From: Syngnathus acus
Lineage: Eukaryota > Chordata > Actinopteri > Syngnathiformes > Syngnathidae
Assembly (NCBI RefSeq): GCF_901709675.1
Contig: NC_051100.1
Location: 8,342,786-8,406,785, forward strand
DNA: 64,000 bases
Direction of reading: 5' to 3'
The notes under the pieces were generated by a model. That model had not been told where the DNA came from, searched no databases, and saw only the letters and a list, made by a program, of their open reading frames with translations. The translations under genes and the position numbers were made by a program. Below are positions 45,244 to 57,100 of this stretch, one piece after another. Position 1 is the stretch's first letter. Each line of letters starts with the position of its first letter.

Positions 45244-48200
45244 TCAGAAGTTGTAGGGTGACACTAGAACATGGACTCTGGCCACATGCTTAGCTTGGAA
45301 AGTGCGGTCGGCATATTCCGACATGTCTACGTCCACGTTGATCTCCTGCGGCCCGCGCAGCTGCTGAACCAGGATCAGCTCGCCGGTTTGTCTGTCTGAG
45401 CGTTGCATGACAAAGGTACCCCGGGAGTTTCCTCCAACAATGCCAAAGCGCAGGCTGTCGGGCCCTGCGCGCCCGGGGGCCCCGGCGGTGGCCATACGGA
45501 AAAGGGTGGCGGGGGTCTGTACGTTGGAGGGAAGGGAGAGGTAGTGGAACGAGACGGTCTTTGGAGCGAGGTGGCAAGAACGGCTTTCCATGGGGCAGGG
45601 ATTCCTCTCACACTGACTACAAAAAAAAATCAAGGAACACATGTTAGAGGGACAGGAAAGATAAATACTCTTTGATTTCCATTCCATGTGCGGTTATGTT
45701 TCATAAGTAGAGACCCTTGTCATAAAACTCTGAGACTGTCTCAGAACCTGAATGCAAGCTGGGGGGAAATTTCTAGAATCATGTCCATCTTATTAAAATC
45801 AAATTTCTGTGTGTCTGTGTGTTTAATAGAACCGTTACAATTATATTGTGGCTACAATAAAATCTGGCAAATTATGGGAAATGTGTGGCATTTTCAATTT
45901 CCTTTTAAGATGATTGTTTCCTTCAGTCGGTATCATTTAGAATGCATGGAAAACGAACGTGGTTATGAAGAATGAACAATGACATCCAGTCAATGGACAT
46001 TCTATTAAGTACATCTGCATCTGATGAACTCCATCCACTATGAGAGCCGAGAGTCAAAGTGTCATTTTTACACTGTGATATTTTTAGTCTTAATCGAAAC
46101 TTTGCATGATTATTTAAAATGTTTGAGTCTGGTGAGGCTGCACATTTTGGAATGTAGCATCTGATTGGGCTAAGCTACGGTGCTAAGCAATGCTTTGCTT
46201 TGTCCATGTTAGCGTCTGCCAAAAGCTTCAGTCATCTCCTCTGCTGGCATCGCTGTTCAACCACACTGCTGGTTCAGTAAGAGCACACAGTGCTATGTTT
46301 CAGTCCTTTCGACCGGGCAGCTTGGCTTGACAGAGACGTTGTAATGTTTCTCAGCAATTGGACAGCATTAAAGAGAAAATAATGTTTGGCAATGAGGTTC
46401 TGCTGAGTATGCATGCTCTTGTCACATATGGTTTGCTTCACTATTATACAGCTTGAACCACAAATTTTATTTTTGTAGTTTTGGGCTTCTCATGTGGCTT
46501 CTGTGTGTGTGCGTACAATCATCTCGTCTTCCTGCTTTGAGATGCACTCCAAGGTTAATAATGATGAAATACACTCACCAGTCACAACATGCGATGATAT
46601 CCCATTCAAGAGGTTCATCGAAAATTATGTCTATACTAACGTCATATAATTGTTGTGGCGTTAAAGCATACACACACTGCAATACTGTTTCAAATATTCT
46701 GATGATGACCTTATTTAACCTTTCCCTAACTAGTTGAGGGGTGCAAAAAAAAGCTTAGTTTATGATTTCTAGCAAATATTGTGTTGACATAAAGAAACAG
46801 AACAAAAGTCAACATGAATGAAATCTGTAGTTGTCTTTCTTTTAAGGAACTACTATTACCTTCTTCTTGAGTGAGCTACCCTCCACATTCAGACCTGATT
46901 TACAAGGGAAATTTGGAAATGTTTTGGGAGTCATAAATAAATGTGAATGCAAACTTTACTCTCCTTTTTCCTGCCATTAGTCAAAATGTCACACCAGGAG
47001 CCCAGTAGCACTACTTAAAGATAAAAGGGCTAAAAAGTTCAAAAGGTACACGTACAGGGGTGATGTTTTAACGTAGCTGATGTTGCCATGGGAACGAGGA
47101 CAGTCTGGGTTGACGCACTGAAAGCCTCCCCCAGTGTTGATACATGTTGTTCCTCGGCTACAGTTGTGCTGCTGGTTTAAACATTCGTCCACATCTGGAA
47201 GACAAAACAGTAGAGGCATGGAAGTAGAGTGGAGGGGCTTGCAGCCAGACCGTCCTCAGTCTGAGCACCGGGTGCTGAGCTCCATTTGTTTATTTGGTTT
47301 TTCGGGTCAGTCTCACTTAAATGCTTCATGTTCTAAAGATCATTCCTGCTGGGAAATGCTGAGCTCATTCATCCCAGGGCCAAACATTTTGCTCCAAAAA
47401 TTGGTCATAAGGAGAATCGAGGAGTTTGACAGCTTTTGCACTGTGGTAAATAAAATCACAGGTAACCCCCCGACACACACACAAAGTCAGATCTGGAGCT
47501 GTTAAAGCCTTGTGAATGAGCCTTTGTCCCCAGTGCCCTCCTGTCGCTCACCCTCACAGCTCCGCCCATCTGAGAGCAACTTATAGCCACTGGGACAGGA
47601 GCAGTGGTATGAGCCCGGGATGTTGACACACTCATGGACGCATAAAGTCCCTCCCTGGTCCAGACGGTAGACTTCACACTCATTGACATCTGTTAAAAAC
47701 AGGAAAAGGCAGGCATCTCAGGACCGTGCAGGGCTGCTGTACACAGGACGGCAGGAATGTTTGGGATGGAGGAAATTCACCATATTAAAAGCACATTCTG
47801 GAACAAACATATGGGAAGACTGTTTCTGTCTACCAGGTTGCCTGTTTGATTTATTTAGTACCTACCCATCTGAGTGTGCTGCTGCCTATTGTGTACATTG
47901 TAAAGACACAAATGAAATGTTTCGAAATATTAAGATGCCCTTGCATCATTTAACATTGCTTGTCTCTTAACCATTCATACAATAACGGTACATCAGTGTA
48001 CCTGAACTGTGACCTAAATGGATGCTAATCAGCTTGTGACCTCTCGATAGGATTATTTTGTTTGTTACAAACTGGCCTCCACTGATTAGCAGTCGAAGAT
48101 TCAGTTATTTAGTGGATGTTTTCTTGCACCGTTTATGGCCAAGTGTCAACATAATCTAAAGTTCTTGACAGGAATGAAGAAACACATTACAGTCAACAGG

Positions 48201-51200
48201 AGCTCACCTTGGCAGATGCTGTTATCAGATGTTCCACTCATGTGGAAGCCTGCATCACAACTGCAGTGTTGGGCCCGGTTCACCTGGGCGCAGCGAGGTT
48301 TTCGGCTGAACGCTGGGTCATTCATTACGCTCCACTCGGGAGGAGCTGAAATAAAGGAAATAGAATCGGGCTTAATAAAAAGCAGTGTGGTTTGGATTGA
48401 GTTACATCCTACCCGTCTGAGTGTGGTGCTGGCAGTGAGAACCACTCCAGCTCTGTGAGCAGGTGCATTTGTATTGATTGACACCTTCCACGCAGGTACC
48501 TCCATTTTGGCAGGGGTTACTTGCACATTCGCTGACGTCTGAAGTAGCAGGAGACAGAGGGTAACGCAAATATAAACATTCTCGTGAGTTACGTTACAAT
48601 ACTGACACAGCAATCTATTTTCGATTATACTTGTCCTGCTAGTGTTGATGGGAGTCAAGTCAATGTTTTTCTTTTAATAAGTCTTTCCTATTTGCATGTC
48701 TGAAATATAAATTAAGCAGAAAAATAAATCCATTCTGCCATTTTGCTTGGTACTGCTACTTGCTGCCTTCATTTCTCGTGCTGACTCGAATATTCCAAAA
48801 GTAAATCTTGAAAACAGCAACCTTAAAAGTTGGATACAATGGAAACAATGACTATGATGTTAAAATGAGTTCTCTGGGCATTGACACTGTCTAACTCATC
48901 ACTGTCTGCAAATGGACTCATCCATATCTGTGAATTCTCCTGACACGTGATTATTTCCGCTTAAATGTGCACAAACTACATAAACTGAAGCACCGCATAT
49001 AAGAAAATGACAAGATAATAATAAGGCTGGTGAAAGGGGGAATAAATACACATAGAGACAAGAGCTACAAAGAACCATATGGCACAGATCCCTATAAAAC
49101 CGTCTGGACTTCTTACCCTCAGTAGAGTTGCGGGTGTGATGGAGCCGAACACAGTAAAATTGTTGCCAGCCAATCGCAGGACACTCCATAAAATATTATC
49201 TGTAATAGGGATGTTGGCAGTCTGGTTTTATTTACGTACAGTAGATGTCTGTGTACCCTTTATGTAGCCTCATGATGAATCCTTATTCATATTTTCTTTT
49301 CATTACTTCAGTGTTAAAAGATTGCACACAATAAAAAACAAGATTTTCAATTGAAGACCTTAAACAAGATATTTTTAAACTCATTTCAATTCAAATCAAC
49401 ACACTATGTCAATATTGTTTGTTAAGTGTGGCTAAAATTAGAATGCTGATGCTAGGTTTTGGGAAAAAAAAAAAACATGAACAGAGATAATACTGTTACA
49501 GGGTCATGCCTTCTCGTGTTGCTCTAAAGGTGAATATCAATAAACACATGTTGAAAAATGTGGCCTTTTGGGGGAGGAAAAGTGCTGCCACTGCAAGTTG
49601 GTGGGGCTATGAACAGCATGCTTAGCATACTTCTGCGCTATCAGACCATGGGTGGGATATCATTTCAGGTCCAAATCCCATCAACCGGGACACCACTGTC
49701 AAGAAACATGAGCAAGATAGTGAGAGGAGAAGAGAGAGGGGGTCTGACAGTTACCCAATGCACTGCTATTCAGGAGAGGCACAAAGCTGACTATAGGGAA
49801 TGCATCCCACAGTGGAATGAAATAAAGTGGATTGCGATAGTGGATATTGGATTCCACATTCAACTAGGCCTTCTTGCAGAATATGAAAGAGCTGCAAGCA
49901 TTGTGAAGGAGGCTACCTTTACCTGCATTTTGGATTTTTTGGGGGGGCTGGTGGATGTTTATTTACTGAGACATTGTGCACTTTATTAACCCCCTGTGGA
50001 CAAATAAACTTGTGAATTTGAAATGTATTCTGAAATGGAATAAAAAGTGGATTTGAATTTGGAATCTGAATCGGTATGTGAATGGGCTCGAACTTGAATT
50101 TGAAATGGCTTTGTAGTAAAACTAGAATCAGATTTGGACTGAATATTAAAATAATTGAATTTGAAATACAAAGTAGCTGAATGAAAAGAGAATTGCTATG
50201 AAATGAGTGTGCCCGATAGTGTAGTGGTTCACTTGCATGACCTCCATGCAGTCTGGGTGTGTTGTTGCAAAATGAAGAAAACATAAATAAATAAATGACG
50301 AATGAAATTATCTTGGAATTCAATTGACATCAAAAGTGGAATTGAATGGCACTTTGAATTGGAACGGACCGGCATTTTAGTCTCCCACTAGACTTTTTCC
50401 ATTTAGTAGCAGGTTAAGTGCCGATCACCTCACCTTTACAGACGGCGTCCACACCGCTCCATGTGCCATTGTCTTGGCACACACGTGTAGCTGAACCCAC
50501 GAGGTGGTAGCCCTGCGAGCAAGCAAAATGCACCTCATGTCCAGCCAGGTGTTTGGATCCAAACTTTGTCCCGTGCTCCAGTTCATCCAGAGGCCGACAG
50601 GTGGCGGGAGCTATGAAGAAGAAAAAGAAGAAGAGAGAGGCTGATCACACGTGGAGAACAACAAGCCTCCCAACATCCTCACTGCCTGCAGATGGACACG
50701 TGTCACTGAGCAGTCTAAAACGCATCATTAGCAGCAGACTGGAAAGTTGAATGCCTGCATAAAATACAGTATTAACATTACATAACATTATAAATGGACA
50801 CTCAATTTTCATTTTTATTACACGTTTCGGCTTCCTTCGCCGATTGTGAGAAAGCATTTAATAACAACTCGCAGTTATGTTCTTTTGTGCCTTGAGACCA
50901 ATTTTGCAGTTCAATGTTTTCCAGATGAACAGGATAAGCTTCATGACGGAATCACGCCACATGAGAAAAATGTGTGCACAGGAACAAGAAAGGGAAGGCG
51001 TAAAGCTGTTGTTTTTTGTTTTTGAGATTTTCAATTGTGAATGTCTGAACCCAAGCAACACCTTAATTGAACCGATTTGTAGTTTTAGATTTGGGCATTC
51101 GGTGAAAAATGATGAGGAGTTTTGACCTAGAGATTACCCTAACAAAACAGCCAAGTAACACAACAATCCCACAATTCTACTTCCTCGTTTGAATGGCCAC

Positions 51201-52796
51201 CGCAGTGACAGATGACCTGGAATTTCTTAATGGCTATCTCACAATAGCAGGCATCTGCAGTTTTATCTGGAAGACTGATGTATCATACATATATTATGTG
51301 TAGAGTATTCTGTATTATTAGTCACCTTTTCATATACCGTAGTATGATGCCTTTTAACCTTAGAACAGCACTGAATTACTACCGTGATGCCATTCATTTA
51401 CACGCTACAAACGCAGTGATTTTCAAACTGGACCCCCTGTACCCCTGTGGGTCCACGAATCCCAAATACTAAACTAATTACTCCTTTCTGCTTTAAATTT
51501 GGGCCAAAATTTGACTTGCTTGTTCCAAAGGGCTTTATAAAGAAAATAATGTGAAAATGATTCTGCTCATGTTTCAATGGGAATTAAACTCTAAAATAGT
51601 CAGTCGAGCGGTTGGGATTATCTCCAAATATATAGCTCCAAAACCCCAAATTGGCAGTACTGACTGTGTAAACTAGTTACTCTCTGTTTGCAGTTATGTT
51701 GTTATTGTGGAAACAATGCTCATCGTCTTGCAACAATGAATAAATGCTGCAATTATTTCATTTGAGTTTAGTTAAGTTTAGGGGAAAATGGTTTTGCGTC
51801 TTGGTAAACTACAATCATAGATGATTAAATGATATGACAGTTTATCACTCACCAGCTGACTGATCCGCTTGAGGCAACTTGGAGACAGAATTTTGTAGCG
51901 TTGCCAGTTTTGACTTCATGATCCGGAAGCCCTCGGTGAATCGAACCTCTTGGCCTTTCAGAAACTTCTCCATCTGTCGCAACACCCCAACCACTTGATG
52001 TTTATCCATGCAGGTCTGTGGATCAAAGCAAGGATATTGGAAAACAAGTCCCCCTTATTGAAGTATGTATGTATGCATGATGTTTGTAATTGTCATTACA
52101 TTTTCTCGTGTTTAACATACTCCACTACTTTCAATCAGAAGATAAACAACCTCAGCCCATTCCGTTTCTAAGTGCATCCCAAACACAGCAAGACAAAATC
52201 TGTCTGGCAGATGTCTGTAGGACACGAGTCCAAACGCTGCTTCTTTGTATATTTTGCATGGCAGCAGGACAGTAAGCTTATTGGGTGATCCAGAATGGCC
52301 AAAATGAAAGCTGAATAGATACCACAATCAGTTACTTGAGCAAAATTCGATGCCAACTCAGTACAGAGTTGTGTTTAATCCTTCCTGCAAGGTTTATTAA
52401 TCACATGCTCATTGAAGCAATTTCTCAGGGGCGGCATACCTTGAATTCCTGTACTCCTATTTATAAGGAGGGGGGCTTACTACAACAGCAACTAGCTTCC
52501 AGGAATTAAAAAACATATTGTACCAAGTTTCAACCTGTGCTTGTTGCTAGTGCCCTACATGCCTCTCGTTGACAAGACACGAGCACTCCAAATCTTCCAG
52601 CAAAACTCATTTTGCCTCTATCACTAGTATTATTTTTCTGAATATGATACAAAAAAAAAAAAGAGAAAAGATGCTCTCAAACAACACTTTCAAAAATCAT
52701 GTTAGACAACTATATTCTTACCTGAACTGCAGCATGGCCATGAACAGCTGTCAAACACAGCAAAAGGAAACACCTGCACCAAAAAGGTAGCCCCAT
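45244..52796 (-). CDS. fbln7: fibulin-7 (secreted extracellular matrix protein)
   Basis: A secreted cell-adhesion and matrix protein. Coding exons in transcript order (minus strand): 52722-52796, 51853-52015, 50434-50610, 48413-48538, 48208-48345, 47552-47689, 47056-47194, 45244-45616. They total 1329 nt, 442 aa (human 439). Layout: signal peptide ([20 protein letters not shown]), a short coiled coil (about 27-70), one Sushi domain (about 80-138) that is the mark of fibulin-7 among fibulins, an EGF domain ([18 protein letters not shown]), a linker with [20 protein letters not shown], two calcium-binding EGF domains (starting DVNECE and DVDECL), and the fibulin C-terminal module from about 319 ([55 protein letters not shown]). 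Domain borders coincide with exon borders. It is convergent with tmem87b and divergent from zc3h6, as in other vertebrates. Confidence 0.97.
50208..50265 (+). repeat. possible tRNA-derived SINE head
   Basis: The motif GATAGTGTAGTGGTTCACTT resembles a tRNA A box (TAGTGTAGTGGTT). It is followed by a short hairpin (GCATGACCTCCATGC) and by GTCTGGGTGTG, in fbln7 intron 3. No clear B box or tail follows. It could be a worn SINE piece or chance. Confidence 0.3.
51412..51600. mobile_element. possible hAT-like repeat fragment
   Basis: CAGTGATTTTCAAACTGGAC followed by a CCCCTGTGGGTCC part resembles fish hAT-type element ends (CAGTGGTTTTCAAACTGGGG...). It lies in fbln7 intron 2. Only one end is recognisable, and the right limit is a guess. 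Confidence 0.35.
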
Positions 52797-54176
52797 ATCT
52801 CCACGTCCAATAACTAATTTGCTCCTCTTATAGGAAGACCCTGTTGCACCTAACAGTCAAGTTAATATAAGCGTCCTTCAGTTGGACTCGGATCGTTTTA
52901 GTGGGATGCTCATCAGGTGTCTAAGATGGATCGGTGCTCCTGGAAAGTTTGTGCTCTGACTTCTTACACGTCGCCCTGCTTCTGCTGCAAGAATCCCTCC
53001 CACCAAGGCTGCAATCTCCACTTTCAAACGGAATGGAAATAGCTTCATTGTGATCAGTTAATAACTCCCTAAGTGTTCCAAAAAACATTCTTTTAGAATA
53101 GCAACATTAGTGCGTGCGTGTGCGTGCGTACGTGTGCGTACGTGTGCGTGCGTGTGCCTGCGCGCGCACACGTAAGTGCGTGCGTTTCAATTGACAATTA
53201 TCACTAATTGTTGCCTAATCTAAGCTGTAGTTGATATTCAATATTATGCCTGTAGGGAGAACTCGTATTTATAAGTAATGGAATTAACATTTTCAACAGT
53301 AATTTGTATTTCAATTTTGGATTTTTCTCTGGTTTGGTGCTTCCAACCTTATTTTTTACTGTTTGCGCTCATATTTTTAGAGAGTTACAGCGCCACACTG
53401 TGGTCAAAGTGGGAAGCGCGAGTACTCAGGGCTCAGTTGTTACTTTCTCATAAACATTTGTGTACATTTAAAATATATTAAAATTCGGCTATGGAATTAA
53501 ATTAGGAAAATAAAGTCTCCCAAGAACAAATTCTCTAATTTCAAGTTAGTCGCAGACAGATGGAAATATATGTGCGAAAGAGTGCGTATGTAGGAGGACT
53601 GACATCAATTTACACCAATCACAAATGCCGTTCCGATGACGCCAACAAAACATTGACCAATCACAGGCGGCGATTGTTGGGCTCCAGTTAGTTAGATCTG
53701 CAATGCGTTTGAAACGTGCGGACGAATACACCATTTGGGAATGTGCGCGACGAGGCAGAGTAGCCATTTTGAGATGATATCGCTGTTGAGAAATCCCGTG
53801 AAGATGCTGAAATCAACGAACATGGTTACAACACAGATTGTTTCTCCCTCCGTCTCCTCTCTTCTTTCACCATGGCAGCTGTCAACCGACGGGACATTAG
53901 CAAAGCGGGGTATCGAGCTGTGCTCACAGAGTTAAAACGTCATTGGTATGAAAGAGGAGAGTGTCTGTACATTGTCTCAGTCGAGACATGAAACACCGTG
54001 AGTTCTTTTGTTTCCTGCAGTCGGAACATCTTCCAGCATCTGTCACAACACAACGTCTCATTGACTGCTTGAGTTAATTCACTCTTGTACTGGACAGAGA
54101 AGTGAAGCAGATTTGATTTCCAATGGCCTCTGTGAGCCTTGTTTCCAGTCCCCCAGCCCCTGTTTTTGACAAAAAC
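52797..54176. other. divergent upstream region of fbln7 and zc3h6
   Basis: A 1.4-kb region between two divergent genes, expected to hold both promoters and the zc3h6 5' UTR. A GT/GC-rich microsatellite lies near 53105-53170. In-frame codons extend upstream of the zc3h6 start to an ATG at 54123. No separate gene was recognised. Confidence 0.5.
53105..53170. repeat. GTGC/GTAC-rich microsatellite
   Basis: An imperfect run of GTGCGT and GTACGT units passing into CGCGCGCACACG, alternating purine-pyrimidine throughout. Such tracts can adopt Z-DNA. It lies between the fbln7 and zc3h6 starts, about 310 bases upstream of the fbln7 ATG. Confidence 0.85.
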
Positions 54177-57100
54177 ATGACAGACTCTGAGCTGGCAGGG
54201 GACGAAAGGTCGAGTAACAATCTTAATGCAATTCTTAACACAATCATCTGTGCATTTCAGTGCTGTGCATCGACATTATTGTTTTCATTTTTTTTCCCTC
54301 CTCATCACACATTTAGGGGTTTATACATTTCCTGGTGCCCCTTTTACAATTCTTGCATGCCTTTTCAGTGCATTGATTGCCTGCAGTTTTCCTGCCTGTC
54401 TGTCGAAACGATTCATTCACGTACATTTCCATGCGATGGGAAACATAATTATGTGCACTGTAGTGTTGGAATTAATCCATTGCTGCGTTGTTGCCATCTG
54501 CAGGGGTTGACGTAATGGCACGCCCATTTTTAGTAACGTTCGTTCCTTAGCTGGCCGCTAGGCGGTACTGCACCATGTTCACTCAGGGCTGATGTGATGG
54601 TGATGGTGACGATTTATATCTACCCTAATATCCATATACATCATAAAATTGTACAAGTTGACATCTGACGCTTCAGTAGTGGACTGGTGCAGTTTTTTCT
54701 CTAAAAGTATATATTAAAAAACCCACCCCCAAATTTACAAAAAAAAAAAAAAGGGATTGGAATATGAATTGCAAATATGCAAATACACAAGAGTAAATTG
54801 AGTATTGGGGTGGTCTATTGTCCACTAAATATGCTAACAATATTGGCATCAAAGCAGCAATATTTATTTTGGATTTGACTTTAGATTTGATTGCACAATA
54901 ACTTGTAATGAGAGACCAACCCTCTTGTCAGAAGTAATTAAAGTAATTACATCTGGTACATTGAAGAATTTTGCATGTGTTTTGCACAGTCAGCGTGCAT
55001 GGGATGCAAAATTCAACTCTGGCCTTCCTGTGTAGAGTTTGCATGTTCTACCTGTGCTTGCATGGGTTTTCTTCCTCCCACATTTCAAAAACTGAAGACT
55101 CAAAACAAAGTTAAAACTGTATAAAAGTTTAATGGAAGTGGATTTTGCACATATGTTAATAGCCTTGGCTTTCCCAGCCTTAGTAGAAAAAAAATGTCTA
55201 GCAAAAGGCATGCGATCCAAGATATATATTTTTTAATCCCGTTGTTACACGTTACTGCTTAAAAGGATATTGAAATGGATCAATTGAATCAAATAATTTA
55301 GGGCGCGGATTTGCTTTATTCATAGACTTTAGTTACCGAAGTACTCACCTTTTAAATGACATTTCAGGGAGGATGGTGAGTTGGAAGATGGAGAAATAGA
55401 CGATGAGGGAATCGGGATAGAGGAAGAAAAGAAAGAGGCCCTAGAGGCAAATGAAGACAAAGAAAAGCCAAAAGAGAAGGAACGGGACAAAGCGAAAGAA
55501 AAAGAAGACAAGTCTCACAGGCACTCAAGGAAACGCTACAAAAAGACACGAGAGAAGAGAAGGTCGAAAAGGAGGAGACGGGACAGACAAAAAGTAATCT
55601 ACTTGACCTTACAATTTAAATTGAATTGATTCCATTATGTAATTTATTTCTGTCTGTCTGTCTCTTCAGCATCACTCATCTTCAAGTAGCTCCAGTTCTG
55701 ACAGCTACGACTCTGACTACGACCGTCCAGAGAGACCCAAAAACAGGCCGAGTCATGGATCTGGACGTGATTGTGACATCCAGAATACTCAGGTGAGTGT
55801 ATGCACCCCACTGTATATTCATGCAGTTAATGAGTCTGTTTATTTTCCAGTATGGAAGAGACCAAAAAGCATCACGCGGCAACTTGCACAAGTCGCCGCC
55901 GCTGCCTCACAAAAGCAGCAATTTTGACAAGTACAGTGATTACAGCGATGACTATGAAGATGAGGAGGATCATTATGAAGATGAGTCAGAGTACCACCAG
56001 TCGAAAGATTCAACACCCGGGCCAGGAAGAGGCCGCTATGCGAAAGAGCAGATGATGGGGAAGAGGGGGAACATGAGGGGCATGAGACAATGTGAGAAAG
56101 CACCAAACTAATCTTTCATCCCAAACACGTTAAATAGCAATAGAAAAAAAGCACAGATTTGTTTCACTGCAGTTGGGCCGAGAGGAAGAGGCAGAGGAAG
56201 TGGACCGGGAAGAGGACGGGGGATGCTCAATAAGAACAAAAAGATGAAGGGCGGCAAACCCTGGATGGGACGTGGAGGACGAGGCAGAGGGGCTGACCAG
56301 GACATGGAAGACGTGGCTCCTGTATGCCCATCAAATCTTCTATTTTCAGCAGATTGTTATGGGCCACTAACATGTTCCTATTTATTTGACAGGAAGTGAA
56401 AAATTCTGGGTTTCAGAAGAAGCGACTGATTATGAGCAAAGAATTTATCAGTCAACACACAGTGGAACACAATGGAAGATACATTTGCAAGTATTTCCTG
56501 GAGGGTCGATGTATCAAGGTACGCTACTTCGAAAAAGTTTTACTGTTTGCTGCTTGAGCTGTTCTCTGTAAAAGTTTTACATAGGGATGCGTTATGGGAG
56601 CAAGAAGTAATCGCATTTTCTTTTTAACTAACTCTGAGCTTTTTTTCCCCAACATTCCTTATTTCTAGGTCATCTTGAATCATTTAAATCTGCATGTGAT
56701 TGCAGTAACCACTAAAAATGCTTGTAATTGCCCATAGATTCCACAAGATGGTAGCAAAGTACAATTATGGTTGAGTGAATCTCCTCAACTTACTTCAACA
56801 TACTTTCTAGACACCAAGGACAAAAACCTAATAGTGGATGATAGTTCTTCAAAAAAATCTGTAAATGTCAAAGTGTGATTAAGTTGGCTGGCATTCTCTG
56901 TATACTGAGTTTAAAAATGCTAAACTCAAAAGACAAGTGCTCACCTCTTCCTGTAGGGGGAGCAGTGTAAGTTTGAGCATGAGCTGGTCATCCCAGATAA
57001 GAAGAAGGAACTTTGTAAGTTCTACCTCCAGGGATACTGCAGCAAGGGAGACCATTGCATTTACATGCACAATATCCTTCATTGACAATCATACATGACT

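Noticed and set aside
49558-49989. Plus-strand open frame of 143 codons in fbln7 intron 3
   Set aside because: No recognisable domain, no splice context, low-complexity surroundings; chance frame.
54123-54176. N-terminal extension of zc3h6 from an upstream in-frame ATG
   Set aside because: The ATG at 54177 gives the N-terminus MTDSE.. shared with mammalian ZC3H6; the upstream ATG is kept only as an alternative.
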